Shown here piece by piece: positions 6,871 to 13,678 of a DNA stretch of 19,817 nt (position 1 is its first letter; the number at the start of each line of letters is the position of its first letter). The notes beneath the pieces were generated by a model. That model was not told where the DNA came from. It made no database searches and was given only the letters and a program-made list of their open reading frames with translations. This stretch comes from UBA1568 sp964488025. GTDB lineage: Bacteria > Patescibacteriota > Minisyncoccia > Moranbacterales > UBA1568. The stretch covers positions 1 through 19,817 of the forward strand of contig CAZATJ010000013.1 of the NCBI GenBank assembly GCA_964488025.1, read 5' to 3'. Position numbers and translations under genes: made by a program.

Positions 6871-6899
6871 TGTACATTTTTTTCGGAGAGGACTATATT
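6871..6899 (+). promoter_or_regulatory. Promoter of the 79-residue ORF
   Basis: TGTACA (6871-6876), a 17-base spacer and TATATT (6894-6899), immediately after the groEL terminator. The leader is about 34 bases. Confidence 0.5.
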
Positions 6900-6939
6900 C
6901 AATCTGAAGTCTCTTTTCTCCACAGTAGGGAGGCATCAC

Positions 6940-7179
6940 ATGAATACTCTCGTGGCTCGATACTTGGACGGTCATCACATGGACCCCCTGGTCTTTGTGG
7001 AGACGGCGTATTACAGAAAGTACGGGAAGCGCATACCCAGCGGTGCCCTGATTGAGGATCAGGCCAGGATCGTGTCCGGCCTTGACCCCGGACCCCTTCC
7101 CGAGTATTTGATCGAATTCCTCTTCGTCGTAAGGGGAGTTTGGTGGGTGGTTCACAGGAAAGGGTGCCCACAAAAATGA
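6940..7179 (+). CDS. Small protein of unknown function (79 aa)
   Basis: I recognise no family. The product starts MNTLVARYLDGHHMD, has a mixed charged central part, and ends with a hydrophobic aromatic stretch (LIEFLFVVRGVWWVV, about 57-71) followed by a basic tail. The hydrophobic stretch is short for a membrane helix. Evidence that it is a real gene: GGGAGG (6928-6933) six bases before the ATG, a promoter-like pair upstream, and a terminator downstream. It forms a self-contained cassette between groEL and pilB. The same promoter/Shine-Dalgarno/terminator style marks the unknown gene at 12864. Confidence 0.6.
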   Translation: MNTLVARYLDGHHMDPLVFVETAYYRKYGKRIPSGALIEDQARIVSGLDPGPLPEYLIEFLFVVRGVWWVVHRKGCPQK

Positions 7180-7209
7180 CTCTTGCTCCCAACGTGGTTC
7201 CAGAGTTCG

Positions 7210-7250
7210 CCCGTATCGTTTCGCTTTGGCGGACGGTCGGGTTTTTTCTT
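7210..7250 (+). terminator. Terminator of the 79-residue gene
   Basis: CCCG.ATCGT (7210-7219) pairs with ACGGTCGGG (7233-7241) with one bulge and one wobble, followed by TTTTTTCTTTTTC. It lies about 30 bases after the stop codon and just ahead of the pilB promoter. Confidence 0.65.
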
Positions 7251-7268
7251 TTTCTTGATCTTTCGTTG

Positions 7269-7277
7269 TGTTATACT
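7269..7277 (+). promoter_or_regulatory. Extended -10 promoter of pilB
   Basis: TGTTATACT, a TATACT hexamer (7272-7277) with TG one base upstream. The start point would be near 7284, giving a leader of about 30 bases with no Shine-Dalgarno site. No good -35 hexamer is seen. Confidence 0.5.
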
Positions 7278-7314
7278 TGAGATAACAAATAGAGACACAC
7301 AATACAAAAACCCT

Positions 7315-9060
7315 ATGCGCATTGACGCGAAACAATTGGAGCAGTTTTTGCTTGATTCGAATCTGGTTCCCAAAGAAAAGTTAGAAGAATCCCTGACGGA
7401 AGTTAAAAAGGGGCAGAAGGATCTCGGAACACTTCTTTTGGAAAAAAAACTGATCAGCGAAGTGGATCTGCAGAAGACCTATGCCTATATCCTCGGTTTT
7501 CCGTTTGTTGATCTTTCCAAAGAAACTATCGCTATCGAAATTCTCCAAATCGTTCCGGAACTGATTGCTAAAAAATATAACATCGTTTCTTTTGAGAAGA
7601 ATGAGGCAAATCTGAAGGTCGCCATGCTCAATCCAGAGGATCTGCAGACTGTCGACTTTATCAAGAAGAAAACCGGCCTCAAGATTGTCCCTTGTTTGAC
7701 AAGTCGTGAGAGTATTCAGAGTGTGCTCCGTCAGTATGGCAGGAGTCTCGAGGCGGAGTTCGGTGATATTTTGACGGCCGATGTCAAGACCGAGGTTGAC
7801 GAGGATGACAAGGATTTGGAAAAAGTAGCGGCAGGATTGCCGGTTATCCGTGTCGTCGATACTTTACTCAAGCATGCGATTCTCCAGTCCGCGAGCGATA
7901 TTCATATCGAGCCGGAGGAAAAAGAAGTGCATGTGCGTTACCGTATCGACGGCGTGCTTCATGACGCCATGACATTGCCCAGGGATATCGCTGCTGGTAT
8001 CGTGGCTCGCATCAAGGTGCTGTCCAATCTGAAACTCGATGAACATCGTCTTCCTCAGGATGGTCGCTTCAAGATCGAAAAAGATGATTACAAAATTTCT
8101 TTTCGTGTCAGTATTCTACCGGTATTTGATGGAGAAAAGATCGTCATGCGTCTTTTGGATGAATCGTCTAAGGGACTGACACTCGAGAAAATGGGACTTT
8201 CTGGAATGGCACTTGAGGCAGTACATCGTGAAATCAACAAACCGAACGGCATGATCCTGGTGACTGGGCCGACTGGTTCGGGAAAGACGACGACTCTTTA
8301 CACGGTCATGGATATCTTAAACACTCCCGAAGTGAATGTTTCGACCGTAGAAGATCCGGTGGAATATCGCATGCCTCGGGTTAATCAGACGCAGATTAGT
8401 TCCAAAATCGGCATGACCTTTGCGGCGGCGCTTCGGGCGCTTCTTCGGCAGGATCCTGATATCATCATGGTGGGGGAAATTCGTGATAAGGAAACGCTTG
8501 AGATTGCCATGCATGCGGCCATGACCGGACACCTTGTTCTCTCGACACTTCACACCAACTCGGCGGCAGCGACTTTGCCTCGTATGCTCGACATGGGCGC
8601 GGAAGCCTTTCTCATTGCTTCTACCGTCAATGTGATCATCGCCCAGCGTCTGGTACGCCGTCTCTGTCCGGAGTGTCGCAAGCCGTATAAACTCGAAAAA
8701 AAGGAGATAGAGTCACTGGGAAAACTCTATGATATTGAGAGCGTTTTCGCTTACCTGAAACGGACCCCCGAGAGTAAGAAGTTCGTTGCTGATGCCAAAA
8801 TCTGGGAAGAAGTGACCTTTTATAAGGCGACCGGTTGCGACCAGTGCGGCGGTGAGGGGTATCGCGGTCGGAACGGGATTTACGAAGTGTTGGCCATGGA
8901 TACCAATATCCGAAAATTGGTTACTCAGGAAGCGACGACCGAAGAATTGGAAACGGAAGCGAAAAAGACCGGCATGGCCACCATGGTGGATGACGGTTTC
9001 CTGAAAATTGTTCAGGGGGTGACATCACTTGAAGAAGTGATGCGCGCGACGAAGGAGTAA
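7315..9060 (+). CDS. pilB: Type IV pilus assembly ATPase PilB (GspE family)
   Basis: Cytoplasmic hexameric ATPase that powers pilus extension. The 581-residue protein has an N-terminal MshEN-like domain (about 1-150), Walker A GPTGSGKT (318-325), the Asp box STVEDPVEY (343-351), Walker B around DPDIIMVGEIRD (380-391), the His box TGHLVLSTLHTN (404-415), and a four-cysteine zinc site (C451, C454, C508, C511). All are expected of an active extension ATPase rather than the retraction enzyme PilT, which lacks the N domain and zinc site. The ATG at 7315 is preferred over an upstream in-frame ATG at 7183, which lies before the promoter and inside the preceding terminator region. No pilC, pilT or pilin gene is next to it. 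With dprA in the same window it fits a DNA-uptake capability. Confidence 0.94.
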   Translation: MRIDAKQLEQFLLDSNLVPKEKLEESLTEVKKGQKDLGTLLLEKKLISEVDLQKTYAYILGFPFVDLSKETIAIEILQIVPELIAKKYNIVSFEKNEANLKVAMLNPEDLQTVDFIKKKTGLKIVPCLTSRESIQSVLRQYGRSLEAEFGDILTADVKTEVDEDDKDLEKVAAGLPVIRVVDTLLKHAILQSASDIHIEPEEKEVHVRYRIDGVLHDAMTLPRDIAAGIVARIKVLSNLKLDEHRLPQDGRFKIEKDDYKISFRVSILPVFDGEKIVMRLLDESSKGLTLEKMGLSGMALEAVHREINKPNGMILVTGPTGSGKTTTLYTVMDILNTPEVNVSTVEDPVEYRMPRVNQTQISSKIGMTFAAALRALLRQDPDIIMVGEIRDKETLEIAMHAAMTGHLVLSTLHTNSAAATLPRMLDMGAEAFLIASTVNVIIAQRLVRRLCPECRKPYKLEKKEIESLGKLYDIESVFAYLKRTPESKKFVADAKIWEEVTFYKATGCDQCGGEGYRGRNGIYEVLAMDTNIRKLVTQEATTEELETEAKKTGMATMVDDGFLKIVQGVTSLEEVMRATKE

Positions 9061-9064
9061 AATA

Positions 9065-10564
9065 TCACTTATCTGTCCTAAACTCGCTGTCGCGCAGCTC
9101 GCGCCGGATGTGCGATTTGGCAGCGGAAGTTTTAACGGAGTTGAGCCAGTCACGGCTCGGCTTTTTCTTTTCTTTGACGGTGAGAATTTCGATGACCTGG
9201 GCATTTTTGATGTTGGAATCGAGGGGAATCATCTTCCCATCAGCCTTGGCGCCGACCGCCCGGTTTCCGATTTCGCTGTGGATGGCGTAGGCGAAATCGA
9301 TGGGCGTGGCTTCTTCGGGAAGTTCAATGATATCTCCCTTCGGGGTGAAAGCGAAGATATGATTTTTGAAGAATTCTATCTTCAACCCTTCGGTGAATTC
9401 TTGGTCGTCGCGGCCGATATCTTTCTGCCATTCCTTCAGCTGACTTACCCAGAGAAGCTCCCTTGGGGCAGCGGAAATATCCTTGCGGCGTGAGAAGATG
9501 TTGCTCCAGATGGAACGTGATTTTTCGGTGTAGAGCCAATGGGCGGCGATGCCGTATTCGGCTTCATTATGCATTTTTTGGGTTCGGATCTGTACTTCGA
9601 GAATACGTCCGTCCGGACCAAAAATAGTGGTGTGAAGTGACTGGTAGCCGTTGGGCTTGGGGAGGGAGATATAATCCTTGATACGTCCGACCATGGGACG
9701 ATACTCGCGATGGATGATGCCGAGCGCCTCGTAACAGTCGGAAATTTCCGGGACGATGATGCGAATAGCCACCAGGTCATAGATACGGGTGATATCCATA
9801 TCGTGGCGCTTTAATTTCTGGTAGAGCCGGTAGAGGTACTTGGTGCGACCGCTCAAGCCGATGATTTTTATTTTTTCTTTCGTCAGGAATTTCCGGAAGA
9901 AGGCAACCGTGTGTTCCATGTAGACTTTGCCGTCGTGAAGATAGGTTTCCTCAATTTTTTTGGTTTCTTCATAGTGGAGCGGGTCGAGGTATTTGAAGCA
10001 GATGTCTTCGAGTTCGCCCTTAATTTCTCCGATACCGAGTCGGTTGGCGATCGGAGCATAGATCTCGAGCGTTTCACGGGCGATCCGCTCCTGTTTTTCC
10101 GGGGGAAGATGTTCAAGGGTGCGCATGTTATGAAGCCGATCAGCCAGTTTGATGATGACGACCCGGATATCCTCCGCCATAGCCATAAACATTTTTCGGA
10201 GGTTTTCGAGATAATGTTCTTCCTTGGAACCGCGCAGCTTGATCTTGCCGAGTTTGGTGATACCATCGACGAGGACGGCGACTTCGTCTCCGAATTTCTC
10301 CGCCACCTGGGCGAGGGTGATTTCGGTATCTTCCGGTACGTCGTGCAGGAGTCCGGCAGCGATTGTTTTTTCGTCCATGCCGATTTCGGCGAGAATTCTG
10401 GCGACATGGAGAGAGTGGATGATGTAGTCTTCGCCCGATTTTCTTTTTTGGCCACGGTGAGCCGCTTCGGAAAATTCGTAGGCAGAAAGGATGAACTTTT
10501 CCGCTTCTCCGGTGAAGGGGCGGGGGGCGGCGTCAAAGATCTCTTGTATCACGATGGAAGCCAT
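9065..10564 (-). CDS. Bifunctional (p)ppGpp synthetase/hydrolase (RelA/SpoT family)
   Basis: Makes and degrades the stringent-response alarmone. The 499-residue protein carries the hydrolase HD domain (H50, H74-D75, EDT 78-80, and ADRLHNMRTL 141-150), then the synthetase domain (about 235-345, with DYISLPKPNGYQSLHTT and EVQIRT) and a TGS domain (about 400-463). The motif RIKD (294-297) is the RxKD form of bifunctional Rel/SpoT rather than the ExDD of RelA. The protein stops soon after TGS, so the zinc-finger and ACT regulatory domains of long Rel proteins (about 730 residues) are absent. The start at 10564 gives full hydrolase homology but has no Shine-Dalgarno site. It converges on pilB with only four bases between the stop codons. 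Confidence 0.95.
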   Translation of the reverse strand: MASIVIQEIFDAAPRPFTGEAEKFILSAYEFSEAAHRGQKRKSGEDYIIHSLHVARILAEIGMDEKTIAAGLLHDVPEDTEITLAQVAEKFGDEVAVLVDGITKLGKIKLRGSKEEHYLENLRKMFMAMAEDIRVVIIKLADRLHNMRTLEHLPPEKQERIARETLEIYAPIANRLGIGEIKGELEDICFKYLDPLHYEETKKIEETYLHDGKVYMEHTVAFFRKFLTKEKIKIIGLSGRTKYLYRLYQKLKRHDMDITRIYDLVAIRIIVPEISDCYEALGIIHREYRPMVGRIKDYISLPKPNGYQSLHTTIFGPDGRILEVQIRTQKMHNEAEYGIAAHWLYTEKSRSIWSNIFSRRKDISAAPRELLWVSQLKEWQKDIGRDDQEFTEGLKIEFFKNHIFAFTPKGDIIELPEEATPIDFAYAIHSEIGNRAVGAKADGKMIPLDSNIKNAQVIEILTVKEKKKPSRDWLNSVKTSAAKSHIRRELRDSEFRTDK

Positions 10565-10590
10565 AGAATATTTTTAGACTGATATCTTCC

Positions 10591-10618
10591 AGTATAGGCT
10601 AATTTAAAAGGAGAGCAA
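10591..10618 (-). promoter_or_regulatory. Promoter of the rel gene
   Basis: Minus-strand TTGCTC (10618-10613), a 16-base spacer and TATACT (10596-10591). Transcription would start near 10584, leaving about 20 bases of leader before the ATG. Confidence 0.5.
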
Positions 10619-10673
10619 CTGTTTTGATTGCGACTGGCCCCTCCTTTTGATTGTTTGTGGTATAGTACTCCCC

Positions 10674-10703
10674 TTGACAAATGCAACTTAGTTGCGTTAT
10701 CAT
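10674..10703 (+). promoter_or_regulatory. Promoter of the fur-like/ABC transporter operon
   Basis: TTGACA (10674-10679), an 18-base spacer and TATCAT (10698-10703). The expected start point is at or within a base or two of the ATG at 10710, so the first gene's mRNA would be leaderless. A second, weaker extended -10 (TGGTATAGT, 10658-10666) lies just upstream. Confidence 0.7.
10683..10695 (+). promoter_or_regulatory. Probable operator for the Fur-family regulator
   Basis: Perfect inverted repeat GCAACT-T-AGTTGC, extending to 7 of 8 matched positions on each side (10681-10697). It sits exactly between the -35 and -10 boxes, where a bound repressor would exclude RNA polymerase. As the next gene encodes a Fur-family protein, autoregulation by metal is the natural inference. 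The half-site sequence itself is not the classical GATAAT Fur box. Confidence 0.6.
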
Positions 10704-10709
10704 GGAAAT

Positions 10710-11162
10710 ATGGGAAATGAACAGCAGATTCTATCCATTTTGAGACAGTATCGGCTTCGCTCTACCAAGACGCGCCGGGCTGTCTTGGGATTGTTTTTAC
10801 AAACGCATACTCCCCTTTCGGCTCAAAAAATTTTATGGGCACTGGGGAAGATTTCACTGACAGTGGACAAGACGACGGTGTATCGGGAGCTTGAAAAATT
10901 AGCAACCATGGGCCTGTTAGAGCGTATGCGATTACAGGATCGCCAGCAGTACTACGAGCTCGCGGCACGAGATCATCATCATCATTTTATCTGTACACTG
11001 TGCGATCAGGTTACCGATGTTGAAATTAATGAGTCAAAAATTCTTGCTACGGCTGAGCAGATGGGTCAGAAGACCGGGTTTCACATCACCTCTCATGTGG
11101 TGGAATTCTACGGTCAGTGCGCCACCTGTTTGAAAGCCTTTCTTTTTCGCCAATCAGTATGA
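10710..11162 (+). CDS. Fur-family metal-responsive repressor (probably Zur-type)
   Basis: The 150-residue product has a winged-helix DNA-binding half (about 1-82, with TVDKTTVYRELEKL as recognition-helix region) and the Fur dimerisation half. The latter shows the metal-contacting cluster DHHHHFIC (88-95) and two CxxC pairs (C95/C98 and C137/C140) that hold the structural zinc. The ATG at 10710 is the only one that leaves the promoter intact; a TTG at 10692 would lie inside the -10/operator region. The stop overlaps the start of the ABC ATPase gene by four bases (ATGA), so the two are co-translated. The transporter partner and the operator suggest zinc-dependent repression, but Fur, Zur and Nur cannot be separated by sequence alone. 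Confidence 0.88.
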   Translation: MGNEQQILSILRQYRLRSTKTRRAVLGLFLQTHTPLSAQKILWALGKISLTVDKTTVYRELEKLATMGLLERMRLQDRQQYYELAARDHHHHFICTLCDQVTDVEINESKILATAEQMGQKTGFHITSHVVEFYGQCATCLKAFLFRQSV

Positions 11163-11920
11163 GTCATGATTTGAACCTCATTGCCATTTCACATCTTTCC
11201 TTCCAGTATCGGACGGGACAGCCGATTCTTTCTGATCTTTCGTTTTCCGTTCAGGCGGGCGATTATGTCGGTATCATCGGGCCGAACGGTTCCGGGAAAA
11301 GCACGTTTCTCAAGTTGCTGCTCGGTTTGCTCCCGCTTCAAACCGGTTCCATCGAGCTTTTTGGCCAACCGATTACGGAGTTTCATGATTGGTGGAAGAT
11401 AGGGTATGTTTCGCAGACCGGTTTCCAAGGAGAAGAAAATTTTCCGGCTACGGTCGCTGAAGTTATCGCTTCCGGACAGCCAGCCAAATCATTTTTTCCC
11501 GGGAAAGCGGAGCGTCAAGCGTTGCATGACAAGATCGAAGCGGCGGCCGACATGGTTGGAATCCGTCATCTCTTGGAGCGCCGTATCGGAGAACTGTCAG
11601 GTGGCGAAGAGCAGCGTGCCTTTATCGCTCAGGCTCTCATTTCCGACCCTCTCCTTTTGGTTTTTGATGAACCGACGGCTGGCATCGACGTATCCACGGA
11701 GGCATCCTTTTATCGACTCTTGCGCGAGCTTAATCAAAAACACGGCAAGACGATTTTGCTCGTTTCTCATGACCTGGAGGCTTTGGCTCACAATGCGAAG
11801 ACCGCGCTGTGCATCAATCGGACGATTGTCTACCAAGGACCGGCTGATGGTCTCCATAAGCCGCGAGTTGTCGAGGCGGTATTCGGTTCTCGGGCGTGGC
11901 ACACGGAGGTGGAACCCTAA
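11159..11920 (+). CDS. Metal ABC transporter ATP-binding protein (ZnuC/MntB-like)
   Basis: Energises import of a divalent metal, most likely zinc or manganese, at the inner face of the membrane. The 253-residue protein has Walker A GPNGSGKS (41-48), a Q-loop glutamine in YVSQTG (86), the signature LSGGE (146-150), Walker B LLLVFDEP (165-172) and the switch histidine in LVSHD (H204). The start ATG at 11159 overlaps the regulator's stop codon, and the permease gene follows nine bases after its own stop. It is the second gene of a three-gene operon. Confidence 0.92.
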   Translation: MSHDLNLIAISHLSFQYRTGQPILSDLSFSVQAGDYVGIIGPNGSGKSTFLKLLLGLLPLQTGSIELFGQPITEFHDWWKIGYVSQTGFQGEENFPATVAEVIASGQPAKSFFPGKAERQALHDKIEAAADMVGIRHLLERRIGELSGGEEQRAFIAQALISDPLLLVFDEPTAGIDVSTEASFYRLLRELNQKHGKTILLVSHDLEALAHNAKTALCINRTIVYQGPADGLHKPRVVEAVFGSRAWHTEVEP

Positions 11921-11929
11921 TCACATCCT

Positions 11930-12739
11930 ATGAATTCTGAACTTATCTTGAGCATAGAGACGCTGCCGCCGATTATCGGAACGGCACTTCTGCTTGGCCT
12001 GCTTTCCCCAACCGTCGGTATCATATTGGTGATGCGACGCTTTTCTCTTCTTTCTGATACCTTGGCTCATGTGTCGCTTTTCGGCGTGGCGGTCAGCTCT
12101 TGGTTCGCGCTTCCCATGTCAATCGGGGCATTTGCGAGCGCTATCATCGGTGGTGGCGGCATTGAACTACTGCGTCAGTCCAGGCGCGTTCTCTCAGAGG
12201 CCACTCTTGCCATTTTTCTTTCCGGGAGCTTGGCGCTGGCGATTATCATTTTTTCATTGCGTGGAGTGGACGCCGAAGAAGTCGAAGCGTATCTTTTTGG
12301 AAACCTTGCTTGGGTGAATACTCACGATTTCCTTTTCCTTCTCGGTATCGCTGTCATCCTTATTCTTTTTTTCAAAATCTATTATCGTCAACTGTTTCTC
12401 GCGACCATCGACGAGGATCTGGCCCGCGTCAATGGAATCGCGGTTAATCGTCTGAATCTGGTTTTTATGTTGCTCTCCTCCACGGTGGTGGCGGCTGCCA
12501 TTAAAGTGGTCGGCGTTCTCTTGGTGAGCGCGCTCGTCGTGCTGCCCGTCATGGCGGCTCTGCAGTGGCGTTTGGGGTTCAAAAAAACATTGTGGGTGAG
12601 TCTCTTTCTCTCCGAGTGTTCCGTCAGTATCGGACTCGTCCTGGCATACTATGGCGGATTACCGAGCGGTGCCGCTATCGCTCTTATGGCGCTTCTGACA
12701 TTCTTATTGTCTTACGTGGCGAACCTGGGTCATAAGTAA
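11930..12739 (+). CDS. Metal ABC transporter permease (ZnuB family, ABC-3)
   Basis: The 269-residue integral membrane protein has about eight or nine hydrophobic segments. It contains the family's conserved opening TALLLGLLSPTVGIILVMRR, followed by SLLSDTLAHVSLFGVA, and the later core IKVVGVLLVSALVVLPVMAAL. It would form the membrane channel driven by the upstream ATPase. No periplasmic or lipoprotein solute-binding subunit (ZnuA type) follows; the next gene has its own promoter and an unrelated product. The binding protein must be elsewhere, or the system may be an atypical importer. No terminator is evident after the stop. Confidence 0.92.
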   Translation: MNSELILSIETLPPIIGTALLLGLLSPTVGIILVMRRFSLLSDTLAHVSLFGVAVSSWFALPMSIGAFASAIIGGGGIELLRQSRRVLSEATLAIFLSGSLALAIIIFSLRGVDAEEVEAYLFGNLAWVNTHDFLFLLGIAVILILFFKIYYRQLFLATIDEDLARVNGIAVNRLNLVFMLLSSTVVAAAIKVVGVLLVSALVVLPVMAALQWRLGFKKTLWVSLFLSECSVSIGLVLAYYGGLPSGAAIALMALLTFLLSYVANLGHK

Positions 12740-12778
12740 GGGTGTAGGGTTAATCGCGCTGGTCATGATGGGCGATGG

Positions 12779-12806
12779 TTGACAGAAAGAGAATTCGTGG
12801 TATCAT
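12779..12806 (+). promoter_or_regulatory. Promoter of the 187-residue gene
   Basis: TTGACA (12779-12784), a 16-base spacer and TATCAT (12801-12806). The expected start point is near 12813. Confidence 0.75.
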
Positions 12807-12815
12807 GGTGAAACC

Positions 12816-12835
12816 CGAGGCTTAGGTAAGCCTCG
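12816..12835 (+). promoter_or_regulatory. 5'-terminal mRNA hairpin in leader
   Basis: CGAGGCTT-AGGT-AAGCCTCG, a perfect 8-bp stem with a four-base loop, within a few bases of the predicted transcript start and 16 bases before the Shine-Dalgarno site. A 5' stem of this kind often protects mRNA from decay. The weak AGTTTTGTT after it makes an attenuator possible but less likely. Confidence 0.6.
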
Positions 12836-12863
12836 AGTTTTGTTCCTCAAGAGGAGAAAAGAC

Positions 12864-13427
12864 ATGATACTGCATCGGGATCTAGTATCGATGGGAGATG
12901 GCTATCGTTTATCTGAGAGTGCTTTCGTGAAGATTGAAGTGATTCGGGTGCCGGCTGACGGTACGCATCTTCGAGTCGTCTTCACGAGGTGTGACGCGTT
13001 GAACCAGGTTCACGGCGTCACGGTATCGGAGCCATTTCCGCTAGCCCAGCTTTCCGTGGCGGTGGCGGAATGTCTTCCGATTGACCTTGATGGGCGGCCA
13101 AGAGGTATTTCTGAATCCGATCGTTGTCTTTCTAACTGGAGCGATCGTCCGCTGGGCGACCGTGCCCTGATTCATCTGCATACTGTTTACGACAACAACA
13201 GGATCGCTCGTTGGAGAGTGTCTTACTTCGACTTTCTGTTGCTCCTCTTGGAGCATGCGGCGGGCCTGCGGCTGACATTCGTGATGGATGACGACCGGGT
13301 GACGGAAATCCAGATTTTCTTCGGGTGTCAGGAAAAGTCTGGCTTCATGGCGCGAGGTGTTCCTGCCAGGCATCTCGACATCTGGAGAAGCTTAGCCATT
13401 CCATTGTCGGAAACCTCCGAAACCTAA
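12864..13427 (+). CDS. Hypothetical protein (187 aa)
   Basis: I recognise no family. The product is soluble-looking, with no signal peptide or membrane helix. It has alternating beta-like stretches (for example VKIEVIRVPADGTHLRVVFTRC), a leucine-rich segment FDFLLLLLEHAAGLRLTFV near residues 126-144, and an acidic Ser/Thr-rich C terminus. The start at 12864 is set by AGGAG (12852-12856) seven bases upstream; a TTG at 12840 would lie before that site. Promoter, 5' hairpin and terminator make it a self-contained unit between the metal transporter operon and topA. Confidence 0.65.
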   Translation: MILHRDLVSMGDGYRLSESAFVKIEVIRVPADGTHLRVVFTRCDALNQVHGVTVSEPFPLAQLSVAVAECLPIDLDGRPRGISESDRCLSNWSDRPLGDRALIHLHTVYDNNRIARWRVSYFDFLLLLLEHAAGLRLTFVMDDDRVTEIQIFFGCQEKSGFMARGVPARHLDIWRSLAIPLSETSET

Positions 13428-13439
13428 ATGGCAACGACA

Positions 13440-13475
13440 AGCGATGTGTGCAAAACGCGCACTCGCTTTTTTTCT
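13440..13475 (+). terminator. Terminator of the 187-residue gene
   Basis: AGCGATGTGTGC (13440-13451) pairs with GCGCACTCGCT (13457-13467) with one bulge and one wobble, followed by seven T residues. It lies 12 bases after the stop codon. Confidence 0.85.
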
Positions 13476-13570
13476 TACTTCTTCCCCGATTTATCGGGCC
13501 GATGATTGGGACATTCTTTTTTACCGCAGCGTTCGGGGGTGTTTCGGTCACAGATAATCCGTCTGTCGTC
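13475..13570 (-). pseudogene. Decayed second copy of the topA C-terminal tail
   Basis: On the minus strand, beyond the topA stop, a 31-codon stretch ends with TAA at 13477-13475 and encodes PERCGKKECPNHRP near its end. The real topA tail reads PERCSNKTCPNHNP and ends in KK like this one. The DNA also matches (GCAGCGTTCGGGG is shared exactly). An in-frame TGA (13573-13571) closes the stretch upstream, and it has no start codon, so it is a fragment. It could be a relic of a tandem duplication, a replaced older topA 3' end, or the 3' end of a lost paralogue. Confidence 0.6.
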
Positions 13571-13581
13571 TCAGCCGGATT

Positions 13582-13617
13582 TCCGCGACCCCGACTCGCG
13601 GTTTTGTCTGTTGACAA
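13582..13617. other. Hairpin pair in the topA/187-residue gene intergenic region
   Basis: CCGCGA-CCCCGAC-TCGCGG, followed on the plus strand by TTTTGTC-TGTT-GACAAAA. The first stem runs into TTTTGTCTG and could act as a weak plus-strand terminator. Their origin may be shared with the decayed topA tail beside them. Confidence 0.4.
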
Positions 13618-13645
13618 AACATCGCTCCGTCTCACGAAAACCATT

Positions 13646-13671
13646 GCCCATGCAAAGCAGTTTGCATGGGC
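13646..13671 (-). terminator. Hairpin directly after the topA stop
   Basis: Perfect 11-bp stem GCCCATGCAAA (13646-13656) with TTTGCATGGGC (13661-13671), loop GCAG, starting seven bases after the topA stop codon. On the minus strand it is followed by AATGGTTTTCG, a poor T tract. It may end or stabilise the topA mRNA. Confidence 0.5.
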
Positions 13672-13678
13672 CTTCCGG

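Noticed and set aside
7183..7314. N-terminal extension of PilB from an ATG at 7183
   Set aside because: This region contains the terminator of the preceding gene and the pilB promoter, and the added residues do not resemble PilB.
6703..7335. Minus-strand 210-codon frame over the groEL end and the small gene
   Set aside because: It spans a terminator, a promoter and the groEL coding end; no domain and no start signals.
9911..10582. Plus-strand 223-codon frame within rel
   Set aside because: Antisense to the conserved hydrolase and synthetase domains; composition is a mirror of that gene.
13611..13616. TTGACA as a possible -35 box in the topA intergenic region
   Set aside because: No -10 hexamer at 16-18 bases and no gene downstream on the plus strand; it is the right side of a TTTTGTC/GACAAAA hairpin.
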